Assembly (NCBI RefSeq): GCF_003259845.1
Contig: NZ_QLMJ01000001.1
Coordinates: 310,001 to 374,000, forward strand
Length of the DNA: 64,000 nucleotides
Reading direction: 5' to 3'
Origin: Actinoplanes lutulentus
Lineage (GTDB): Bacteria > Actinomycetota > Actinomycetes > Mycobacteriales > Micromonosporaceae
The notes below the pieces were generated by a model. That model made no database searches, had not been told where the DNA came from, and worked only from the letters and a program-made list of their open reading frames with translations. This document shows, piece by piece, positions 33,656 through 40,794 of the stretch. Within the stretch, counting starts at the first letter, position 1. The number at the start of each line of letters is the position of its first letter. The translations under genes and the position numbers were made by a program.

Positions 33656-34246
33656 CTAACGCCGCAGCGCACCGATCGTCATGTCCAATACCGCCTCCAG
33701 ATGATCGGTGCGACCCGTCCCGAGCAGCAGCAACACACCTCCCTGGATCCCTGCGAGCAGCCCCGCGGCGGCCCGGTCCGCCTCCATCGCCGCCGCGATC
33801 TCACCCTTGGCCTGCATCCTGCGGATGCCCGCGGCGATGGCGGCCTGCCAGCGTTCCATCAGGCCGTCCACCACGGCCTGCGAGGCGGGGGTACGCCTGC
33901 CCGAGCCCAGCAGCACACTCAGCGGACAGTGCGTGCCCTGCAGCCGGTACCGCTCGATCAACCGCACCCGCCACCGCTCCCAGGACTCCCACGAGTCGAG
34001 TTCGCCGAGCATCGGCTGCTGGTCGTCGATCACGTTGTCCGCCTCGAACCGCGCCACCGCGATCAGCAGCTCCTCCTTGCCGTCCGGGAAGTAGTGGAAC
34101 AGCTGGCTCTTGCTGGTGGCGGTCCGTGTCATCACGTCTTCGAGGCGTACCTCGTCCACGCCCCGCTCGCGGATCTCGGCGGCCGCGCCGGCCACGATCC
34201 GCGAGCGGGTCTGCTCCCCCTTTGCCGTCAGCGCGCGAGCCGGCAT
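33656..34246 (-). CDS. TetR-family transcriptional regulator
   Basis: 196 residues. The N-terminal helix-turn-helix reads RSRIVAGAAAEIRERGVDEV, LEDVMTRTATSKSQLFHYFPDGK, and the ligand domain has the TetR C-terminal pattern of the AcrR/YxaF-like branch (CPLSVLLGSG). Its ATG shares one base with the stop of the upstream oxidoreductase gene (TGATG), so the two are coupled. The ABC-F gene lies 125 bases downstream on the same strand and may be one of its targets. Confidence 0.87.
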   Translation of the reverse strand: MPARALTAKGEQTRSRIVAGAAAEIRERGVDEVRLEDVMTRTATSKSQLFHYFPDGKEELLIAVARFEADNVIDDQQPMLGELDSWESWERWRVRLIERYRLQGTHCPLSVLLGSGRRTPASQAVVDGLMERWQAAIAAGIRRMQAKGEIAAAMEADRAAAGLLAGIQGGVLLLLGTGRTDHLEAVLDMTIGALRR

Positions 34247-35604
34247 CAGACTCCCAGCGCGTCGTGGAACTTCAGCCAGAGCTCACTGCGGGTCGGGAAC
34301 GCCGGCACCGCGTGCCGCAGCCGCCGCACCGGCACCTCGCCGACGATCGCGATGGTGGCGGCCTGCAGGAAGTCGGCGACCTCCGCACCGGTGATCGTGA
34401 CGCCGACCAGCACGTCCCGGTCCTGGTCGATCAGGAACCGCGCGGTCCCGCCGATGCCCCCGGTGAACGCCCCGCCAGCGTTACCGTCGGTGTCCACGTC
34501 GACCACCCGGACGTTCAGCCCAGCCTTGGCAGCGCCCGCCACCGTGTAACCGACCGCCGCCACCTGCGGCTCCGTGAAGATCACCCGCGGCGATCCGGGC
34601 CCGTCGGCGAGGTGCTCGGTCACGATGCTCCGGCCGAGGATCTCCGCGGCCGCGATGCCGGCCTGATACTTCGCCATGTGCGTGAACAGCGCTTTCCCGT
34701 TCAGGTCGCCGATCGCGTACAGCCACTCGCTGCCCGGCACCCGCATCCGCTCGTCGACCGCCACATATCCACTCCCGGCGATCCCGACGCTCTCCAGCCC
34801 CAACCCGGCGCTCTGCGGGCTGCGCCCGGCCGCGACCAGGACCTCCCTCGCGCTCACTGCCGCGCCGTCGCTGAGCGTCACGGTCACTTCCTTGTCGGTA
34901 CGCGTAACCGACACGGCCCGCACGCCCGTCCGAATGTCCGCGCCCTGGTCCCGCAGCACCGCGCTGACCTGCTCGCCAGCAAAGCCCTCCTCCCGGGGAA
35001 GCACGTTGCCGATCAGCGTGACGTGCGCGCCCAGCGACGTGTAGGCCTGGGCCATCTCGGTACCGACCACGCCCGCGCCGATGATGACCAGCGACTCCGG
35101 GATCTCCTGAGCGGTCGTCGCCTCCCGGTTCGTCCACGGGTTCGCCTCGGCAAGCCCGGCGATCGGCGGCAGCGTGGCCCGGGTGCCGCCGGCGAGGATC
35201 ACCGCTTTCCGCACCTCGATGACCTCTTCGTCGCCGTCCTTCTCCACGACGAGCCGGCGCTCGCCCACCAGCCTGCCCCAGCCCCGGATCACCTCGATGC
35301 CGCGATCGACCAGCCACGGCACCTGGCCGGCGTCGTCCAGGTTGCCGATCAGCTTGTCCCGGTAGGCGAGCACGGCCGGGACGTCGAGCGTCGCGCCGGT
35401 CACCCCGGCGGTACGACCGGCCTGCGCGACGAGCTCACCCGGGCGGAGCAGCGCCTTGGACGGAATGCAGGCGTAGAAGGAGCACTCGCCGCCGACCTTG
35501 TCACCCTCGACCACCGCGACGCTGAGCCCGGCCTGAGCGAGGTATCCGGCCGCGACCTCGCCACCGGGGCCGGCACCGACAACCACCACATCAAAAGTTC
35601 GCAT
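34246..35604 (-). CDS. FAD-dependent pyridine nucleotide-disulfide oxidoreductase
   Basis: 452 residues from the ATG at 35604 with AGGA just upstream. Motifs in order: FAD-binding VVVGAGPGGEVAAGYLAQAG; the redox disulfide GGECSFYACIPSK (Cys-x4-Cys); NAD(P) motif VIIGAGVVGTEMAQ; and a C-terminal HAVPAFPTRSE matching the family's catalytic His-Glu pair. It belongs to the dihydrolipoyl dehydrogenase/mercuric reductase group, but no heavy-metal N-terminal domain or lipoyl partner is present, so the true electron acceptor is unknown. It is coupled to the TetR gene and follows the VOC gene. Confidence 0.86.
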   Translation of the reverse strand: MRTFDVVVVGAGPGGEVAAGYLAQAGLSVAVVEGDKVGGECSFYACIPSKALLRPGELVAQAGRTAGVTGATLDVPAVLAYRDKLIGNLDDAGQVPWLVDRGIEVIRGWGRLVGERRLVVEKDGDEEVIEVRKAVILAGGTRATLPPIAGLAEANPWTNREATTAQEIPESLVIIGAGVVGTEMAQAYTSLGAHVTLIGNVLPREEGFAGEQVSAVLRDQGADIRTGVRAVSVTRTDKEVTVTLSDGAAVSAREVLVAAGRSPQSAGLGLESVGIAGSGYVAVDERMRVPGSEWLYAIGDLNGKALFTHMAKYQAGIAAAEILGRSIVTEHLADGPGSPRVIFTEPQVAAVGYTVAGAAKAGLNVRVVDVDTDGNAGGAFTGGIGGTARFLIDQDRDVLVGVTITGAEVADFLQAATIAIVGEVPVRRLRHAVPAFPTRSELWLKFHDALGV

Positions 35605-35633
35605 GGTCCTATCGTCTCGCTCGTCGAGCCGGA

Positions 35634-36245
35634 TCAAGCAGCCAGGCCCGCGGCCTCGGCCATGTACGCCGCGTACCAGGCCGGCCAGTCCTCGTCGTGC
35701 TTGCCGCCCAGCACCTCGGCCTCGTGCTTGCCGTGCGCGATCGCCGCGTCCCGCAGCGCCTGCTCGACCTCGCCCACCGAGCCGTAAACGACCTGGCTGA
35801 CCCGCCCGGGCAGCCGCTTCGTCACCTCCTGCAGGAAGAACTGGTTGCCGTCCGGGTCGGTGAACGACAGGAACGAGCCGTACGTCTGCCGGTCCGGGTG
35901 CGGCCCGGCGACACGGGCATCCGTGCCGGCGTGGTGGAACACCCCACCGGCGTCGTGGAAGACCTCGCTCACGTCGACACCCTTGGCGACCAGATCGTCG
36001 TGGGCGGCCACGATGTCGTCGACGACCAGGTGCACACCTTTCGACGAGCCGGGGGCCGCGTCGGTGACCCCGGACCCGACGATGATCGAGGCGGACGAGC
36101 CGGGCGGGGTGAAGTGCACGACCCGGAAGCCTGCCGGCCCCGCGTAGTCGACGTCCTCCCGGAAGCCCAGCCGCCCGTAGAACTCCTTGGCCCGATCGAC
36201 GTCCGAGACCGGCAGGACCACGATCTCGACCTGGTAATCAACCAT
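35634..36245 (-). CDS. VOC-family (glyoxalase-like) protein
   Basis: 203 residues from the ATG at 36245, with GGAGG 9 bases upstream. The VOC fold is clear in EIVVLPVSDVDRAKEFYGRLGF, GVHLVVDDIVAAHDDLVAKG and SFTDPDGNQFFLQEV. A C-terminal extension of about 50 residues (VGEVEQALRDAAIAHG, then EDWPAWYAAYM) is not part of the VOC core and is predicted helical. VOC enzymes bind a metal and act on glyoxals, catechols or drugs. It is first in a minus-strand group with the disulfide oxidoreductase, TetR and perhaps ABC-F genes. Confidence 0.82.
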   Translation of the reverse strand: MVDYQVEIVVLPVSDVDRAKEFYGRLGFREDVDYAGPAGFRVVHFTPPGSSASIIVGSGVTDAAPGSSKGVHLVVDDIVAAHDDLVAKGVDVSEVFHDAGGVFHHAGTDARVAGPHPDRQTYGSFLSFTDPDGNQFFLQEVTKRLPGRVSQVVYGSVGEVEQALRDAAIAHGKHEAEVLGGKHDEDWPAWYAAYMAEAAGLAA

Positions 36246-36356
36246 TGTTCTCAACCTCCGCCTGTGCCGGATGCCGACCGGCATCCGCATGAACACGATC
36301 GCTCGAAGGGCACGGGCATCGCCCCAGGGCAAGTCCCTGGTCCACCCCCGGGCCCC

Positions 36357-36458
36357 GTTCAGCACGGGTGCAGTCCCCTGGCGTCTACCCCCGGGCCTGT
36401 TCAGCACGGGTGCAGTCCCGTGGCGTCTACCCCCGGGCCCTGTTCAGCACGGGTGGGG
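36357..36458. repeat. 42/43-bp tandem repeat over the aldo/keto reductase 3' end
   Basis: Two near-identical units (36357-36398 and 36399-36441) begin GTTCAGCACGGGTGCAGTCCC and end in CCCCCGGGCC. A third partial unit (36442-36458) is the coding end of the reductase gene, and a diverged piece lies at 36332-36356. The stop codon of the reductase is therefore repeated outside the gene. Confidence 0.85.
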
Positions 36459-37563
36459 CGTACCCGGCCGGTTTGTCGCCGATCGCCAGGCCCGGGCTGA
36501 CGATCCACGCCTGGTACTCCGGCGTGAACATCGAGTACGGCGGGGCCAGGGGCCGCGCGCTCGCCTCGTCGAGAGCCCGGAGCGCGTCGGCCGGCAGCTC
36601 GAAGTCGAGGGCGGCCATGTTGCCGCGCAGCTGCTCGGCGCTGCTCGCGCCGATCACGGCCGAGGCCACTCCCGGCTGGTTGACCACCCAGTTGATCGCC
36701 ACCTGGGCCATCGGCCGGCCCAGGTCGGCGGCCACCTTCTCCAGCGCGCCGATCACCGCACGGTCGTGCTCGCTGATCGCGGGCCCGCTGCCATCGGCAC
36801 CGCTGAGCCGCCCGGTCCCACCGCTCGCGGGATTCCCGCCATTCGCGTGGTTCCCGGCCGTCGCCTGGTTCCCGGCTTTCGCCTGGTATTTGCCGCTGAG
36901 CAGGCCGCCGCCGATCGGGCTCCACGCGGTCAGGCCCATGCCGAGCGATTGGGCCATCGGCACGAACTCGGGCTCGATCACCCGGTTGACCAGCGAGTAC
37001 GGCAACTGCACGGTCACCATCGGGCTGAGCCCGTGCGCCTCGGCGTAGGTCTGGGCGCGGGACGCGTACCAGGCCGGGACGTCGGAGAGCCCGGCGTAAC
37101 GGATCTTGCCGGCCCGGACCAGGTCGTCGAAGGTCCGCACGACCTCCTCCACCGGGGTGATCCGGTCCCAGGTGTGCAGCAGGAACAGGTCGAGGTAATC
37201 GGTGCCGAGCCGCCGCAGTGAATCGTCGAGGGCCCGGATCATGTGTTTGCGGCCGTTCCCGCCAGCGTTCGGGTCGGCCGGGTCGACCGTGTTGGTGAAC
37301 TTGCTGGTCAGCACGAGCCGGTCCCGCAGACCCGACCGGGCGATCAGCCGGCCGAGGATCCGCTCGCTCTCCCCCGCCGTGTAGAAGTCGGCCGTGTCGA
37401 CGAAGTTCCCGCCGTTCTCCACGTACGTCCGGAAGATCGGTTCGGCCTCCTCCTCGCTCTTGCCGTAGGCCGCGTGGAACCCGTCCACGCCGAAGTTCAT
37501 GGTTCCCAGAGCCAGCCGGCTGACCCGCAGCCCCGACCGTCCGAGCAGGTAATACTGATTCAT
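36427..37563 (-). CDS. Aldo/keto reductase
   Basis: 378 residues from the ATG at 37563. The barrel enzyme has FVDTADFYTAGESERILG (Asp and catalytic Tyr), LVLTSKFTN (Lys) and LFLLHTWD (His), a complete AKR tetrad. An insert of repeated Gly-Asn-x-Ala units (AGNQATAGNHANGG) interrupts the chain after LLSGKYQAK, encoded by three 18-bp DNA repeats near 36836-36890. It reduces carbonyls with NADPH. It stands between the VOC group and the sigma-factor operon on the same strand; coupling to either is unclear. Confidence 0.87.
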   Translation of the reverse strand: MNQYYLLGRSGLRVSRLALGTMNFGVDGFHAAYGKSEEEAEPIFRTYVENGGNFVDTADFYTAGESERILGRLIARSGLRDRLVLTSKFTNTVDPADPNAGGNGRKHMIRALDDSLRRLGTDYLDLFLLHTWDRITPVEEVVRTFDDLVRAGKIRYAGLSDVPAWYASRAQTYAEAHGLSPMVTVQLPYSLVNRVIEPEFVPMAQSLGMGLTAWSPIGGGLLSGKYQAKAGNQATAGNHANGGNPASGGTGRLSGADGSGPAISEHDRAVIGALEKVAADLGRPMAQVAINWVVNQPGVASAVIGASSAEQLRGNMAALDFELPADALRALDEASARPLAPPYSMFTPEYQAWIVSPGLAIGDKPAGYAPPVLNRARG

Positions 37564-37607
37564 GGGCCCACTGTGATCCGGCAAAAATGGACCCGCAAGT
37601 CCAGAAA

Positions 37608-38600
37608 TCATCGCACCGTCACCCCCTCGGCGAAACGGATCGCCTCCGCACGGGTCAGCGGGATCGCCTCCGCGTCCCAGGTGATGTTCAGCGTCTTGCC
37701 GCCGCCCAGGTCCACGTCGATCCGTGGCGGGTCTTCGTAATAGGTGGCCGGCCGCCCGCCGATCGTCACGTGCTCCGGGCCGGCCTCGGCGACCGGCTGG
37801 TAGGCCTCGTCGACCACGTAGACGCAGAGGCCGGCCGGCTGACGCTCCGACGCGATCACCTCGGGCGCCGCCACGCAGAGACTGCCCTCGCTCTGGTGCT
37901 GCACGCTGAACCCGGACGGCACCAGCGCGAACGCGAGATCGTCCGGCACGCCCGGCCCACTGCCCTGTTTCAGCTCGCGGGCGAACCGCAGGATCTCGTC
38001 CTCGTCGCGGTCGCCCCAGCTCAGCACCTGCATCCATTCACCAGCGCCGGCACGCCACCGGACGCCGACGAACTGCTCGCCCGGTTTCGAACCGTCGTAG
38101 AGCGACGCTGTCCGCACGGTCGCCGGCCGCCCGCCCACGTCGGCGGTGTGGTCCTCCTCGCCCTCGGACTCCCAGGACGGCTCGATCGGCCCGACCTCGG
38201 CCTCCAGGATCGACTCGTCCTGCTCGTAGTGCAGCACCCTGTTCGCACCCATCACCATCGCGGTCGGCTCGCCCAGCCCGCCGGGCACCCAGCCGGGCTC
38301 GCGCGGGAAGAGCTGCCCGGCCGGGATCGGCCACACCCAGTCGATGGCCGGAACCGACGACGCGGACGGCGCCGGTGTCGCCGGCATGATCGGCGCGGAC
38401 CGGTCATCGCGGGCGGCGAGGATCGCCGGCACCGTGGCCACCGCCGTGATCGCCACGACGGCCGCGCCGGTGGCCAGCACCGCACGGCGGCGCCGGTCAC
38501 GGCGGACCCCGGAGGTGACGCCCTCCCAGAGATCACGATGAGGCGCCGGCTCGGCGGCGTGCTCGTGCAGGGCGATGCGCAGATCGTCTTCCAGACTCAC
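37608..38600 (-). CDS. Single-pass membrane protein, probable sigma-factor partner
   Basis: 330 residues starting at a GTG that overlaps the sigma factor stop (GTGA). The first 35 residues are cytoplasmic and acidic/basic (LEDDLRIALHEHAAEPAPHRDLWEGV). One membrane helix follows (AVLATGAAVVAITAVATVPAIL) and the remaining 260 residues should be outside. This arrangement fits an anti-sigma or sensor partner, but no zinc-binding anti-sigma motif is visible. The exterior domain is Trp/Pro-rich (WVWPIPAGQLFPREPGWVP) and unrecognised. Confidence 0.72.
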   Translation of the reverse strand: MSLEDDLRIALHEHAAEPAPHRDLWEGVTSGVRRDRRRRAVLATGAAVVAITAVATVPAILAARDDRSAPIMPATPAPSASSVPAIDWVWPIPAGQLFPREPGWVPGGLGEPTAMVMGANRVLHYEQDESILEAEVGPIEPSWESEGEEDHTADVGGRPATVRTASLYDGSKPGEQFVGVRWRAGAGEWMQVLSWGDRDEDEILRFARELKQGSGPGVPDDLAFALVPSGFSVQHQSEGSLCVAAPEVIASERQPAGLCVYVVDEAYQPVAEAGPEHVTIGGRPATYYEDPPRIDVDLGGGKTLNITWDAEAIPLTRAEAIRFAEGVTVR

Positions 38601-39097
38601 GACGAAGCTCCTTCCCCGGAAACGGACGGGACCAGCTCGGCCCGCAGTCGCGACAGGCCACGCGCGGCGTGCACCCGGACGGTCGACGGCGAGCAGCGCA
38701 GCACCTCAGCGATCTGTTTGTCGTCGAGGTCCTCGTAGTAACGCAGCACCAGGACGGCCCGCTGCGCCCGGCTCAGCAGAGCGAGCCGGGTCCACAGATC
38801 GGCCCGGGTCGCCTGCTCGTCGGCCATGTCGCCGGCGATCGGCCGGTCCTCCGCGACCGCGCCGGGCCGCTCCCCGCTGGATCGGCGGCGCAACCAGCTC
38901 ACGTGCGAGCGGACCAGAGCGGTCCGCAGATAGCTGTCGGGCTGGTCGGCCTCGATACGATGCCATCGCCGATAGGCCTTGACCAGCACTTCCTGCACGA
39001 GATCCTCGCCGAGATGCCGGTCGCCGCACAGCAGGTAGGCGAATCGGCGCAAGGCGTCGCCACGCGCTCTCACGTACTCCTCGAAGCCGCTCCGCAT
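38597..39097 (-). CDS. SigE-family ECF-like sigma-70 factor
   Basis: 166 residues from the ATG at 39097, with GAGGGGGGA 6 bases upstream; longer readings to 40120 are shadows of the ABC genes. Region 2 reads FEEYVRARGDALRRFAYLLCGD, HLGEDLVQEVLVKAYRRW. Region 4 reads LSRAQRAVLVLRYYEDLDDKQIAEVL, then STVRVHAARGLSRLR. The N-terminal FxxFVxAR-like start and size fit the actinobacterial SigE subgroup. It is coupled to the membrane partner gene and diverges from the ABC export operon across an 18-bp repeat array. Confidence 0.88.
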   Translation of the reverse strand: MRSGFEEYVRARGDALRRFAYLLCGDRHLGEDLVQEVLVKAYRRWHRIEADQPDSYLRTALVRSHVSWLRRRSSGERPGAVAEDRPIAGDMADEQATRADLWTRLALLSRAQRAVLVLRYYEDLDDKQIAEVLRCSPSTVRVHAARGLSRLRAELVPSVSGEGASS

Positions 39098-39140
39098 GAA
39101 TTCCCCCCTCACCATGAAAGACGAGCCGGGCGACCGGACA

Positions 39141-39212
39141 TGTTTACAAGACCAGCCGTGTTTGCAAGACCCGCTGTGCCTGCAGGACCCGCCGTGTTTG
39201 CAAGGCACCGCC
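39141..39212. repeat. Four 18-bp tandem repeats between divergent operons
   Basis: Units at 39141, 39159, 39177 and 39195 share the consensus TGTTTGCAAGACCCGCCG. The 72-bp array fills half of the 159-base gap between the sigma gene start and the ABC ATPase start. It may be a set of regulator-binding iterons; the 18-bp spacing is near two DNA turns. Confidence 0.85.
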
Positions 39213-39256
39213 AACAGGAGTAGGAAAGGCAGGCTCAAGATCTGTACGGGGGAAAT

Positions 39257-40126
39257 ATGTCGTTGATCCTCTGCGAGAGCCTGGTCCGGATCTACCAGAC
39301 CGGCTCGATCGAGGTACAGGCTCTGCAAGGTCTCGACCTGTCCGTCGACGCCGGCGAGATGATCGCCGTGGTCGGCGCGTCCGGCTCCGGCAAGTCCACT
39401 CTGCTCTCCATCCTGGCCGGTATCGACGCGCCCACCGCCGGCCGCGCACACGTCGACCAGTGGGACCTGCTGGCGATGTCCCGCGCCGACCGGGTGCGGT
39501 ACCGCAGGCAGACGGTCGGGTTCGTCCGGCAGCAGACGGCGAGCAACCTGGTTCCGTACCTTTCGGCCAAGCAGGTGATCGACCTGCCGATGGCCGCCGC
39601 CCGGATGCCGAAGCGAGACCGGCGCGAACGCGCCGGTGAGCTTCTCGAGACGCTCGGCATCGCCGACTGCGCCGACCGGCGGCCCTCGCAGATGTCCGGC
39701 GGCCAGCAGCAGCGGGTCGCGATCGCGGTGGCGCTCGCCAACCGGCCGCGGGTGCTGCTCGCCGACGAGCCGACCGGCGAGCTCGACACCACCACCTCGG
39801 CCGAGGTTTTCGAGGCGTTGCGGCACGTCAACCGGGAGTTCGGTGTCACCGTCGTGGTGGTCACCCACGATCCGTCGGTGAGCGGCCAGGTGGAGCGCAC
39901 GGTGGCGATCCGCGACGGCCGGACCAGCAGCGAGGTGCTGCGCCGCACCGCCACCGCCGAGAACGGCGACACCCACGTGATCGCCGAGGAGTACGCCGTG
40001 ATGGACCGCGCCGGCCGCGTGCAGATCCCCCGCGAGTACCGCGAGGCCCTGGCGATGACCCGCCGGGTGCGCCTCGCCCTGGAGACAGGTCACATCACGG
40101 TCCACCCCGCGGAAGATCAAAAATGA
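39257..40126 (+). CDS. ABC ATPase with C-terminal AbrB-like extension
   Basis: 289 residues; GGGGGAA precedes the ATG. The first 220 residues are a LolD/MacB-type ATPase: Walker A GASGSGKS, signature MSGGQQQR, Walker B VLLADEPTGELD, H-loop VVVTHD. The last 45 residues (EEYAVMDRAGRVQIPREYREAL, then MTRRVRLALETGHITVHP) resemble a SpoVT/AbrB swapped-hairpin module, which is unusual for an ABC ATPase. The gene overlaps the second ATPase (ATGA). It should energise the two FtsX permeases downstream. Confidence 0.86.
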   Translation: MSLILCESLVRIYQTGSIEVQALQGLDLSVDAGEMIAVVGASGSGKSTLLSILAGIDAPTAGRAHVDQWDLLAMSRADRVRYRRQTVGFVRQQTASNLVPYLSAKQVIDLPMAAARMPKRDRRERAGELLETLGIADCADRRPSQMSGGQQQRVAIAVALANRPRVLLADEPTGELDTTTSAEVFEALRHVNREFGVTVVVVTHDPSVSGQVERTVAIRDGRTSSEVLRRTATAENGDTHVIAEEYAVMDRAGRVQIPREYREALAMTRRVRLALETGHITVHPAEDQK

Positions 40127-40794
40127 CCCTCCTGACAGTCCGAAAGATCACGCGCACCTTCGGCGAGAAAGAAACCGCGGTGCACGCCCTCCAGGACGTG
40201 AGCTTCGACGTCGAAGCGGGCACCATGGTCGCCCTGGTCGGGCGCTCCGGATCCGGCAAGACCACCCTGCTCAACGTGATCGGCGGCCTGGACCGCCCGG
40301 ACACCGGCACCGTGCACGTCGACGGCGTCGAGGTGACCGCCCTCGACGAGGACGGCCTGTCGCTGCTGCGCCGGGAGAAGGTCTCGTACGTCTTCCAGAC
40401 GTTCGGCCTGATCCCGGTCCTGTCCGCCGCTGAGAACGTGGGCGCGCCGCTGCGGCTGGCACGCACCCCGGCGGCCGAGCGCGAACGCCGGGTGGCCCTG
40501 CTGCTCGACCTGGTCGGGCTCGGTGACCACGCCGGGCAGCGGCCGGGCGAGCTCTCCGGCGGCCAGCAGCAGCGGGTCGCGATCGCCCGGGCCCTGGCCG
40601 CCTCGCCGCGGCTGCTCATCGCCGACGAGCCGACCGGCCAGCTCGACGCCGACACCGGCCGATCGGTGATGGCGCTGCTGCGCGGGGTGGTCGAGTCCGA
40701 GGGCGTCACCGCGCTGATCTCCACCCATGACCCGATCATGATGGCGCTTGCCGACCGCGTGATCCGGATCAACGACGGCCGGATCACGGAGTGA
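40123..40794 (+). CDS. ABC ATPase, LolD/MacB type
   Basis: 223 residues with Walker A GRSGSGKT, signature LSGGQQQR, Walker B LLIADEPTGQLD and H-loop ISTHD. The length is typical of stand-alone MacB-type ATPases. It overlaps both neighbours by four bases. Two different ATPases and two different permeases in one operon suggest either a heteromeric transporter or two linked ones. Confidence 0.88.
   Translation: MTLLTVRKITRTFGEKETAVHALQDVSFDVEAGTMVALVGRSGSGKTTLLNVIGGLDRPDTGTVHVDGVEVTALDEDGLSLLRREKVSYVFQTFGLIPVLSAAENVGAPLRLARTPAAERERRVALLLDLVGLGDHAGQRPGELSGGQQQRVAIARALAASPRLLIADEPTGQLDADTGRSVMALLRGVVESEGVTALISTHDPIMMALADRVIRINDGRITE

Noticed and set aside
39141..39212. CRISPR-like array
   Set aside because: The 18-bp units are directly adjacent with no unique spacers, and no cas genes are present.
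38597..40120. A 507-codon reading of the sigma factor gene
   Set aside because: The extra N-terminal residues come from the opposite strand of the ABC ATPase gene; the ATG at 39097 has a strong ribosome site and the family-typical start.
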